From: Verrucomicrobia bacterium UBA6354
GTDB lineage: Bacteria; Verrucomicrobiota; Kiritimatiellia; RFP12; UBA1067
Assembly (NCBI GenBank): GCA_002440145.1
Contig: DJRS01000073.1
Span: 1-7,411 of the forward strand
Length of the DNA: 7,411 nt
Reading direction: 5' to 3'
Position numbers and translations under genes: made by a program. Within the stretch, counting starts at the first letter, position 1. Each line of letters begins with the position of its first letter. Shown here piece by piece: positions 1-5,861 of the stretch. The notes beneath the pieces were generated by a model. It did no database searches. It saw nothing but the letters and a program-made list of their open reading frames with translations, and was not told where the DNA came from.

Positions 1-1668
1 GCCGACGCCGGACGCGCACGTCAGACCCGCGTTGTCCACGAGCGTGACGGCTTTCGCGAACTCAGACCCGTCGCTGCCGTCCAGGAAGTTAAGCGCGCCG
101 CCCTCGTCGCCGCCGCTCGCGCCCGGCGCCTGCAGTCCGAAGCCCGACAGGGAGACGTTCTGCTCGAATGCATACTTCGTCGACAGGCGCACAGACGCGC
201 CGCCACCGCCGCTGCCGCCCATGACGAACAGGTCGCCGGCGGGGAATGTCGCGCCGATCTGAAGCCAGACGAGCGCACCGCTCACGGTGGTCGGCCCCTT
301 CCACTGGCAGAAGCCGGGATAGAGGAAGAACATGCCGGAGCGTCCCTTCTCCTCATGCGAACGCGAGGCGAGCGTCACGCCGCCCATGCCCGTGACCTTG
401 GTCTTGAGTTCGATTGCGCGATTGCTTCCCCAGCCATCCTGCTTCGGCGTGCTGGCCCACAGGACGCCCGGCGACGCGCCGAAGTCGATCGTGCCTTCGC
501 CCTGAACGGTCAGCGGCTTGTTCTGGCCCAGCGAGACCTGCCGGTTGAAGATGACGCCGGCCGGATGCGAACCGTCGCCGACCGTCAGCGTCGCGTCGCT
601 CTCGACTTTCAGCGTCGCCGAATTGTCGAGGACGAGCGAATGGACTTTCTTCGATTGCGTGAGCGTGTTCGTCTCGGAGAGGACGGCCACGTCCGTCTCG
701 CCCGCCGCGTCCCACGCCTTCGTCGTGCGGGGGACAAGCCCCTTCGTCTCGTCGTAGGCGAGGAACGAAAGCGGCGCGGAGGCCTTCGTCCGGTCGCGGA
801 CGACCAGCCCGGCGTCGAGCATGCCGCTCGTCGCCGCGTCGGGTGCCGTCGTCACCTTCAGCTTTTCCGCCTCGCCGAGCGCGGACGTGCCGCCCGACGG
901 CGCGATCTCCAGCGTCGCGCCCGCGCCCTCGCGCGTCAGCGTCGGCGCCGTCAGCGTGGCCGAACCGCCCGAGGGCGCGGCCCACGCGAGGCTGCCGCCC
1001 TGCGCCCCGTAAGCGAGCTTCGGCAGGCTTGCCTCAACGGCGCCCGTTGCGTTCGGCGCCCACTTCGCCGTGCCGCCGCGCACGGCGAGCGTCGCATTGT
1101 CTCCCTCGGCGAACAATGTGCCGGACGATCCGGTCGTCACGAGTTCGCCGCCGCCGACCGCCACCGTCGCGAAGTTCGAGAACGGACGGTTGGCCTGCAC
1201 GGTGGCGCCGCCGTGCTTGGTGAAGACGTTCTGGCCCGTCCCCGAAATCGCCAAGTCCAGGATCGGCCCGCGCGCGCCGGCGGATGAACTTGCACTCCCG
1301 TCCGCGTTCAGGAATGTGCGGTCGCCCGTCAGCGTCAATGACCCGCCGTCCGCTGCCGTCACCGTCGGAGTCTGTCCGTTCAGCTGGACGCGCCCGAAGT
1401 CAAGTCCGTTCAGTTCGACCGAACTTTTGAAGGTGATGTTGCCGGCCGCAGCGCCCGTAAAGTAGGCGATGCCGCCGTCGCCCGGCACACGGTCTCCTTC
1501 CCATAGGCGAATCGTCTTCCACGGATTGAGCGCCATTCCCCACGACGGCCAGTAGTAGCCGTCCGTCGCCGCGCCGGCTGTCAGGCACAAACCTAGCGCG
1601 CAAGCGCCCGCCAGTCGCACCCTGCCTTTCTGTCTGATTGCGCAACGTTTTGCCGTTTCCATTCTCAT
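1..1668 (-). CDS. Secreted beta-solenoid protein with autotransporter-associated (PATR-type) repeats; C-terminal part lies outside the window
   Basis: The frame is open from the ATG at 1668 to the left edge of the window (556 codons) with no stop, so the gene is partial at its C-terminus. An AAGGAG at 1683-1678, 9 bases upstream, selects this ATG over the in-frame ATG at 1662. Residues 1-35 look like a Sec signal peptide: a Lys/Arg-rich start, a hydrophobic stretch around LAGACALGLCLTAG, and an Ala-rich cleavage site. The mature part is rich in Gly, Ala, Thr, Ser and Val and shows repeated short beta-strand units such as GGSLTLTGD, GATLEIA and SATLKVESDATLTVGDG. Aromatic residues cluster just after the signal (YYWPSW). 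The order of segments resembles the large passenger-type proteins with PF12951-like autotransporter-associated beta-strand repeats, common in Verrucomicrobiota and relatives. These are thought to be surface-anchored or exported, often through a C-terminal beta-barrel or sorting signal, which cannot be seen here. It starts 46 bases after the glycosidase gene with no terminator between them, so co-transcription is likely. A role in substrate adhesion is inference. Confidence 0.8.
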   Translation of the reverse strand, partial: MRMETAKRCAIRQKGRVRLAGACALGLCLTAGAATDGYYWPSWGMALNPWKTIRLWEGDRVPGDGGIAYFTGAAAGNITFKSSVELNGLDFGRVQLNGQTPTVTAADGGSLTLTGDRTFLNADGSASSSAGARGPILDLAISGTGQNVFTKHGGATVQANRPFSNFATVAVGGGELVTTGSSGTLFAEGDNATLAVRGGTAKWAPNATGAVEASLPKLAYGAQGGSLAWAAPSGGSATLTAPTLTREGAGATLEIAPSGGTSALGEAEKLKVTTAPDAATSGMLDAGLVVRDRTKASAPLSFLAYDETKGLVPRTTKAWDAAGETDVAVLSETNTLTQSKKVHSLVLDNSATLKVESDATLTVGDGSHPAGVIFNRQVSLGQNKPLTVQGEGTIDFGASPGVLWASTPKQDGWGSNRAIELKTKVTGMGGVTLASRSHEEKGRSGMFFLYPGFCQWKGPTTVSGALVWLQIGATFPAGDLFVMGGSGGGGASVRLSTKYAFEQNVSLSGFGLQAPGASGGDEGGALNFLDGSDGSEFAKAVTLVDNAGLTCASGVG

Positions 1669-1677
1669 TGTCTGTAT

Positions 1678-1683
1678 CTCCTT
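1678..1683 (-). promoter_or_regulatory. Shine-Dalgarno site of the repeat-protein gene
   Basis: AAGGAG lies 9 bases before the ATG at 1668. It supports that start rather than the second ATG two codons later (15-base spacing). It sits in the 46-base gap after the glycosidase stop codon. No hairpin or T-run is visible in this gap, so the gene can be read from the upstream transcript. Confidence 0.7.
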
Positions 1684-1714
1684 GTTCGCTTTTGTCAACG
1701 TAAATGATCGCCGT

Positions 1715-3652
1715 TCAGAACCAGACCGAGAAAGCATCCGCTTCCTCGCCGCGCGGGTCGTCGCCCGCGCTCTGGAAGTCGCAGACCTTCACGCGCACCG
1801 GATTCTCCCCCGGCACGGCGAGCGTCGCCGTCCACGCGCCCCACACGCCCCAGGATGCCGCTTCGTCCTTCCCGCACGGCTCCAGTGCGACGGACGCGCC
1901 CTTCATGTTCACTGTCCGCCCAGGGAAGATCTCCGCCTCAGTGTCGCCCACGCGCTTCGCCTTGGCGAGCAGCAGCGGACCGCGCCAGAGCGTCGCGGCG
2001 GCCGACTTGAGGTAGCGGCGGCGCACGTCCCACCCCTTCTTGCCGTCCCAGCCGTCGGTGTAGCGCGTCTCGGCCCACCAGGCGAGGCGGTCCTCGCCCG
2101 TCGGTCGCTCCGGCGGCAGGTCGCGCTCGACCAGCCGCGCCGGCATCGCGAACGTGAGACGGTACGCCTTCCCGTCGTCCGACAGCGGCGCGACGTCCAT
2201 CTTCCCGCACCAGCCCGGCTTGCGGAACGCAACGGGAGCCTTCTCCGACAGCCTCACCGTCACGACGTTCCCGACCGGGTAGTCGCCGGAGATCGCGACC
2301 GTCACGCCGTCCAGCGTCACGGTCGCATCCTGGTAGAGGTTCACGTGGAACGTCCCCGCGCGATCGCGCGTGACCGTTCCCTCGGCCACGTCCATCCACG
2401 TGCGCGCCATGTTGTTGACGCAACAGTGGTTGTAGGCGAAGCCGCACTGGTACTGGTTCTCGTGGCGGCACTGGCCGCGCACGAAAAACGCGCCGTAGTC
2501 GCCGCGCCGGAAGACGCCTGGCAGGAAGTTGTTGAGGTAGGCCGTCTCGACGCTGTCCATATAGCGGCCGTACCCGGTGATCTCGAACAGGTCGAGGTTC
2601 AACCGGATCCAGTGGATCGCGTCGCAGACCTCGGAAAGCGCGTTCAGGCGCTTCGCCGCGTGGATGAACTTGTCTCCGTAGCCGACGCCGCCGAAGGGGT
2701 TCGCCTCGCTCGCCGCGAGATTGTCGCGTATGGCCGCGACCGTCGTCAAGCTGCGCGCGTCGCCCGTCACGCGATGATACTCGAGAAGCCCGTCCAGGCA
2801 ACTCATCAGCTCGTAGCACTTGGCCCAGTCCCACGGCTTCGGATACCAGTCGGCGAGAGCCTTTCCGTTCGCCGCGTTGCGGAAGAAGTTCGGGCTCGCG
2901 CCGTCCTCCCGGTCCCAGTCCGGCAGCATCTCCGCCGCGTAGTCGAGGTACTTCCGGTCGCCCGTCTCCGCGTGGAGCAGGAGGAGCGGCTTCAGTACGG
3001 ACATCGAAGGCAGCCCGTTGAAGCCGAGCGTGCCCGTGTCGCGCAGCCGCAGACCGCGCCGGTGCAGCATGTCGATCCACTGGTCCATCTGGCGGACCGC
3101 CGAATCGAGGATCGCCTTGTCGCCCGTCGCCTTGTACGCCGCCAACATACCCCAGATCGCATACTTGCGGTTCCAGAGATTCCAGACGGGATACCAGCCG
3201 TAAATCCTCATCGTGAGTGCCGGATCGGCGATCGAGACCAATTCTTTGTCGCGATACGAGCCGAGGTAGCCGTCCGCGTCCTGAAGCGCCATCAGGCGGC
3301 GGCACTCCTCCCGCACGAACGCGAGGAGCGCGGCGTCCTGCAGATAGTCCGCGACGCGCGCGGTGCTCAGCATCAGCTTGCCCCAGAACTCGCCGCGCCA
3401 GAGTCCGCCGTGTCCGAGGATGTCGTCGTCCCGCGTCTCGAACGCGCGACGCGCCTCGCCGAAGATCTCCTTCTGCGCAAACGGACTTTGCATGCGTTCG
3501 CGCGCGAAAGCCTCCAGCTTCGCGCCCGGCACGGACCCCAACCGCACGTCGCGCAACCGCGGCGCACGCATCGCATCGGCGGACGGGGCCGCGCACGCCG
3601 CGCACGACAGCGCCGACAAGACCAAAAGCATGTTGAATCGAACCAGGTTCAT
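1715..3652 (-). CDS. Secreted GH127/DUF1680-family glycosidase, putative beta-L-arabinofuranosidase
   Basis: This 645-residue protein has an N-terminal export signal (residues 1 to about 22, hydrophobic, with an A-C-A-A type cleavage site), so it is probably periplasmic. The ATG at 3652 is chosen because AAGGA (3667-3663) precedes it by 10 bases and the signal peptide begins there; the frame stays open further upstream but has no signal-like start. Residues 80-420 have the Trp/Tyr-rich helical repeats expected of an (alpha/alpha)6 barrel (GLWRGEFWGK, DADGYLGSY, GWYPVWNLWNRKY). In characterised GH127 enzymes a zinc-bound cysteine is the nucleophile and the ligands come from an E-x-C pair and a C-C pair. 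Here these are visible as E341-V-C343 and C410-C411 (NHCCVNN), which points to C410 as nucleophile. Residues 430-645 form the usual beta-rich C-terminal part. The expected acid/base glutamate of a GE-x-F motif appears as Asp in GDKF (D327). Linkage specificity cannot be read from sequence. DUF1680 includes several activities, so arabinofuranosidase is the best guess rather than certain. Confidence 0.87.
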   Translation of the reverse strand: MNLVRFNMLLVLSALSCAACAAPSADAMRAPRLRDVRLGSVPGAKLEAFARERMQSPFAQKEIFGEARRAFETRDDDILGHGGLWRGEFWGKLMLSTARVADYLQDAALLAFVREECRRLMALQDADGYLGSYRDKELVSIADPALTMRIYGWYPVWNLWNRKYAIWGMLAAYKATGDKAILDSAVRQMDQWIDMLHRRGLRLRDTGTLGFNGLPSMSVLKPLLLLHAETGDRKYLDYAAEMLPDWDREDGASPNFFRNAANGKALADWYPKPWDWAKCYELMSCLDGLLEYHRVTGDARSLTTVAAIRDNLAASEANPFGGVGYGDKFIHAAKRLNALSEVCDAIHWIRLNLDLFEITGYGRYMDSVETAYLNNFLPGVFRRGDYGAFFVRGQCRHENQYQCGFAYNHCCVNNMARTWMDVAEGTVTRDRAGTFHVNLYQDATVTLDGVTVAISGDYPVGNVVTVRLSEKAPVAFRKPGWCGKMDVAPLSDDGKAYRLTFAMPARLVERDLPPERPTGEDRLAWWAETRYTDGWDGKKGWDVRRRYLKSAAATLWRGPLLLAKAKRVGDTEAEIFPGRTVNMKGASVALEPCGKDEAASWGVWGAWTATLAVPGENPVRVKVCDFQSAGDDPRGEEADAFSVWF

Positions 3653-3682
3653 GGCAGATTTTTCCTTCGCAGTAACTCCATA

Positions 3683-3706
3683 CGGCGATAGTATAGCATA
3701 TCGCCG
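3683..3706. promoter_or_regulatory. Perfect inverted repeat (8-bp arms, 8-bp spacer) enclosing the -10 element: candidate operator
   Basis: On the plus strand the arms are CGGCGATA (3683-3690) and TATCGCCG (3699-3706), separated by GTATAGCA. On the coding strand of the glycosidase the spacer, with the arm edges, contains the extended -10 TGCTATACT. A dimeric repressor bound here would block RNA polymerase directly. The site starts 31 bases upstream of the glycosidase ATG, around the expected transcription start. It could also act as an RNA hairpin if transcription began further upstream. The symmetry is seen in the sequence; the regulatory role is inference. Confidence 0.55.
3690..3701 (-). 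promoter_or_regulatory. Extended -10 promoter for the glycosidase and repeat-protein genes
   Basis: The minus strand reads ATATGCTATACT, with a TATACT hexamer (3695-3690) and the TG-n extension. No good -35 is present: the best candidate at 16-17 bp spacing is ACTGTT or TACTGT. That fits a promoter that depends on its extended -10 or on an activator. The predicted start near 3683 gives a leader of about 30 bases carrying the AAGGA site. The esterase promoter has the same 12-mer with one difference. Confidence 0.6.
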
Positions 3707-3742
3707 GAAGGAACAGTATGCCGAACGCACGGAATTGTTTAT

Positions 3743-3774
3743 GCGCTTTGCGACATGTTTCGCGCCTTGCGACA
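3743..3774 (-). repeat. Pair of 13-bp direct repeats, candidate binding sites for the adjacent XylR/AraC-type regulator
   Basis: The minus strand carries TGTCGCAAGGCGC (3774-3762) and TGTCGCAAAGCGC (3755-3743), identical at 12 of 13 positions with a 19-bp period. A third copy of the core TGTCGC lies at 3791-3786 in the hairpin loop region. Tandem same-orientation half-sites spaced about two helical turns apart are typical of AraC-family binding sites. The pair ends about 25 bp upstream of the weak -35 region of the glycosidase promoter, a reasonable activator position, and the regulator gene ends 32 bp further upstream. The identity of the binding protein is inference. Confidence 0.55.
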
Positions 3775-3780
3775 ACGACC

Positions 3781-3798
3781 GCCCCGCGACACCGGGGC
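3781..3798 (-). other. GC-rich hairpin after the regulator stop codon
   Basis: The minus strand forms GCCCCG-loop-CGGGGC with a 6-base loop (GTGTCG), starting 8 bases after the regulator stop codon. Its position is right for transcript-end processing or termination, but no T-run follows, so a classical intrinsic terminator is not supported. It may be a weak or factor-dependent end, or a 3' stabilising stem. Confidence 0.35.
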
Positions 3799-3806
3799 GT
3801 CGGCGC

Positions 3807-4952
3807 TTACGTATGGAGCTTGCGCCATTCGCCCGGCGGAAGCCCTGTGCGCGAGAAGAAGAAGCGGCGAAAAGCCGTATTGTCGCGATACCCGCAGTCC
3901 AAATAGATGCTCTCGAGCGAGCGGCCCGGGTTCTTGAGAAGTTCGCACGCACGCGCATACCGGACATCCAGGATCTCCGCCATGATGGAATGCCCGGTGA
4001 ACGCACGGAAGTCGCGTTCCGCCTTGCGCCGCGTACAGTTGAGGTACTGGACGACCTCCCGCGCGCCAATGCCCTCGCAGGCATGCTGGCGGATGAAGCC
4101 GACGGCGCTCTTGAGCCGTGCCGTACCCGCGTTGAAGCGGCGCGTCGACTGGCGCCGGATGAGAATCGCCTCGGAAAGGCACTTGACCGGCGGGGATACC
4201 TCGAGCCCCCGCATCAGGCTGTCCAGCATTTCCGCTGCGCGATAGCCCGACTCGTCGAAATTCTGGGTCGCGCTCGTCAGCGTCGGCTCCGAACCGTCGC
4301 ACAGCGTCTCGTCGTTGTCGATGCCGACGATGGCGACGTCTCCCGGGACGGCATAGCCGAGCTGGAGGCAGAAATTCGCGAGATCGCGCCCGATCCGGTC
4401 GTTCGCCGCGAAAATTCCGCACGGCTTCGGCAGACTTTGCAGCCAGACCCGCATGCGCCTCAGGTGGTCGACGACCTGTCCGTTGCCGTCTTCCAGGACG
4501 AACGTCGGGCTGCGGAAGCCGGCGAATTCCTTGAGAAACCGGTTGCGGCGCACCTCCGCCCAGCCGACGCGCACGTAATAGCCGGCGAAGGCGTAATGCC
4601 CGTACGCGAGCGACTTCAGCTCCCCGATCGCCTTCTCCGTCGCGCCGATCGAATCGTAGACGACGCCGTAATAGGGGCCGTGCATCTTTCGCGGGTCGGC
4701 GTCGCAGTGGACGGCCAGGCCCTTCATCCGGGGCGGGACGTAGACGTCGTCGCCGTCGATGATGACGCCGTCCGGCCGCCAGTAGTCGATTGCGTCCTTC
4801 CAAGGATAGCTGATGTCGTGCGCGATGTCCTCGACAAGATGCAGCGTCCATCCGTGCTGGCGCGCATAGCGGCAGATCCCCGCAAAACGCTGTCGCGCCG
4901 CAGACCACCTCCCCAAGTGGACAAGGACGACCTTGCGAGCGGATTCCCTCAT
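3807..4952 (-). CDS. XylR-type transcription regulator (LacI-like sugar-binding domain plus AraC-type DNA-binding domain)
   Basis: This 381-residue protein has the two-part design of E. coli XylR and its relatives. Residues about 6-270 form a periplasmic-binding-protein-like sensor of the LacI/GalR kind, with typical FAANDRIGRDL (181-191), VPGDVAIVGIDND (202-214) and the PTLTS segment followed by N-FDESGYRAAEML. Residues about 277-380 are an AraC-family domain with two helix-turn-helix units. The second carries the diagnostic DCGYRDNTAFRRFFFSRTG (352-370) and a P-x-x-W-R ending. The length matches the family. The ATG at 4952 starts just before the first beta strand of the sensor (KVVLVHLG), with AAGGGA 11 bases upstream, a slightly long spacing. 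The protein should be a cytoplasmic regulator that binds a sugar, probably a pentose or other breakdown product, and acts at direct repeats such as those found directly downstream. Its gene follows the DUF1080 remnant, and no separate promoter is obvious. The ligand cannot be deduced from sequence. Confidence 0.9.
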   Translation of the reverse strand: MRESARKVVLVHLGRWSAARQRFAGICRYARQHGWTLHLVEDIAHDISYPWKDAIDYWRPDGVIIDGDDVYVPPRMKGLAVHCDADPRKMHGPYYGVVYDSIGATEKAIGELKSLAYGHYAFAGYYVRVGWAEVRRNRFLKEFAGFRSPTFVLEDGNGQVVDHLRRMRVWLQSLPKPCGIFAANDRIGRDLANFCLQLGYAVPGDVAIVGIDNDETLCDGSEPTLTSATQNFDESGYRAAEMLDSLMRGLEVSPPVKCLSEAILIRRQSTRRFNAGTARLKSAVGFIRQHACEGIGAREVVQYLNCTRRKAERDFRAFTGHSIMAEILDVRYARACELLKNPGRSLESIYLDCGYRDNTAFRRFFFSRTGLPPGEWRKLHT

Positions 4953-4992
4953 CGCGAAAACGATCCCTTCTCTCCGCGCGGCCGGAGCCTCG

Positions 4993-5275
4993 GCGCGCCG
5001 GACGCAGGATCATGTTCTTGAAGTCCGCGCCGGAGTGGTCGCCCTGCAGACAGATGAAGCCCGGCGCGAACTCGTTCGCGTCCACCGCGCCGCCTGTGAC
5101 GCCCACGACCGGCGCATCCTCGATGATCGTCGTGCCGTTGAGGACGACGGTCAGGTGGCGCTTGCAGAGCGTGACGCTCATGTGCCGCCACTCGTCCGCC
5201 GGCTTCTCCGCGGCAACCTTGGGCCCCAACTTGCCGGGAAGCGCCCCGTCCTTGAACGACCGGTTTCGGGCTCAT
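4993..5275 (-). pseudogene. Remnant of a DUF1080 (3-keto-disaccharide hydrolase/LamG-like) gene, N-terminally deleted and out of frame
   Basis: This lies in the 352-base gap between the regulator and the Nudix gene. On the minus strand a good Shine-Dalgarno (GGGAG, 5286-5282) precedes ATG AGC CCG AAA CCG at 5275, 29 bases after the Nudix stop codon. That frame then gives nonsense. Shifted by one base, 5262 to 4993 encodes about 90 residues that look like the C-terminal end of a DUF1080 domain: KDGALPGKLGPK, then EWRHMSVTL, then LTVVLNGTTIIED, then APGFICLQGDH, ending in DFKNMILRPAR. The family pattern is an E-W-n-h segment, a V-x-LNG strand, a G-x-I-x-LQ-x-H turn and a final F-x-N-i-x-i-RP strand. 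Roughly half or more of a normal domain is missing. The stop codon is also lost, because the frame runs on into the regulator gene. The best reading is an internal deletion joining the original start to the 3' end, with decay. An assembly error is possible. Confidence 0.65.
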
Positions 5276-5288
5276 GTTTCTCTCCCAG

Positions 5289-5298
5289 TGCATATGCA
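5289..5298. repeat. 10-bp perfect palindrome TGCATATGCA
   Basis: It sits in the 29 bases between the Nudix stop codon and the ATG of the DUF1080 remnant, just upstream of the remnant's Shine-Dalgarno site. It is too short to be convincing as a terminator and has no T-run. It may be chance. Confidence 0.2.
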
Positions 5299-5304
5299 AG
5301 AGGG

Positions 5305-5847
5305 TCACGCGCGCAACTTCCAGCACGCCCAGGCGGAAAGCGACTTCGAATCGAAGAGCGTTCCGCCGCGGATGGCGGACTCGACTTCCGCGGCGTCCAG
5401 GACGACCGGGTGCACGTTTTCGTCCGGATCCTGATGCTGTCCGTGGGGTTTTTCCTGCACCTCGGCGTAGAAGAGGTGGATGCGCTCTTCGCAATAGCCC
5501 GGGGTGCAGACGATGGTGGTCAGCGGCTCCAGGCGTGCCACGTCGTAGCCGGTTTCCTCCGCCGTCTCGCGCCGGGCGGCCTCTTCGGGGGACTCCCCCG
5601 GTTCCATGCCGCCGGCGATGATTTCCACGAGCGCCTCCTCGACCGCCTTGCGGTACTGGCGCACGAACACGAACTTGCCGTCCGGGCGCCGTGCCAGTAT
5701 GCCGACGGCGGCGCCATGGCGCACCACTTCGCGCGTGGTGCGGCGTCCGTCGGGAAGTTCGATGTCGAGAACGTCCACCGAGATGAGCTTGCCCGTGAAC
5801 ACGCGCCGCGCGGCGAGCGTTTTTTCCGTCAGATCTTCAGTCGCCAT
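5305..5847 (-). CDS. Nudix hydrolase, ADP-ribose pyrophosphatase-like
   Basis: This 180-residue cytoplasmic protein has a complete Nudix box at residues 79-101: G79, E85, R93-E94, E97-E98 and G100, matching G-x5-E-x7-RE-U-x-EE-x-G-U. The glutamates bind the metal ions needed to split a nucleoside diphosphate linked to another group. The segment before the box (FVFVRQYRKAVEEALVEIIAGG) and TPGYCEERIHLFYA just after it (residues 115-128) are typical of the ADP-ribose/NDP-sugar pyrophosphatase branch, which converts ADP-ribose to AMP and ribose 5-phosphate. The length is usual for that group. The ATG at 5847 lies 14 bases after the esterase stop codon, and AAAGGA (5861-5856, 8-base spacing) directly abuts that stop codon, so translation is probably coupled within one operon. 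There is no signal peptide. Its place in a glycan locus could mean nucleotide-sugar clean-up or simple co-location. The exact substrate is not fixed by sequence. Confidence 0.9.
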   Translation of the reverse strand: MATEDLTEKTLAARRVFTGKLISVDVLDIELPDGRRTTREVVRHGAAVGILARRPDGKFVFVRQYRKAVEEALVEIIAGGMEPGESPEEAARRETAEETGYDVARLEPLTTIVCTPGYCEERIHLFYAEVQEKPHGQHQDPDENVHPVVLDAAEVESAIRGGTLFDSKSLSAWACWKLRA

Positions 5848-5861
5848 GGAGGCGTTCCTTT

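Noticed and set aside
1693..1698. TTGACA before the repeat-protein gene as a -35
   Set aside because: No -10-like hexamer lies 16-18 bp downstream; the space is taken by the ribosome site and start codon.
1682..3691. Long plus-strand open frame (669 codons) opposite the glycosidase
   Set aside because: It is a shadow of GC-rich codons: Arg/Ala/Val-rich, low-complexity product with no recognisable domain, no ribosome site, and fully antisense to a clearly recognised gene.
3653..4084. Upstream in-frame extension of the glycosidase to 4084
   Set aside because: It would overlap the regulator in another frame and read through the promoter and palindrome; the ATG at 3652 has an SD and begins a signal peptide.
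3739..5229. 496-codon minus-strand frame overlapping the regulator
   Set aside because: Only its first part (up to about 4993) resembles a protein (DUF1080). The rest is an out-of-frame reading of the regulator gene, so it was recorded as a remnant only.
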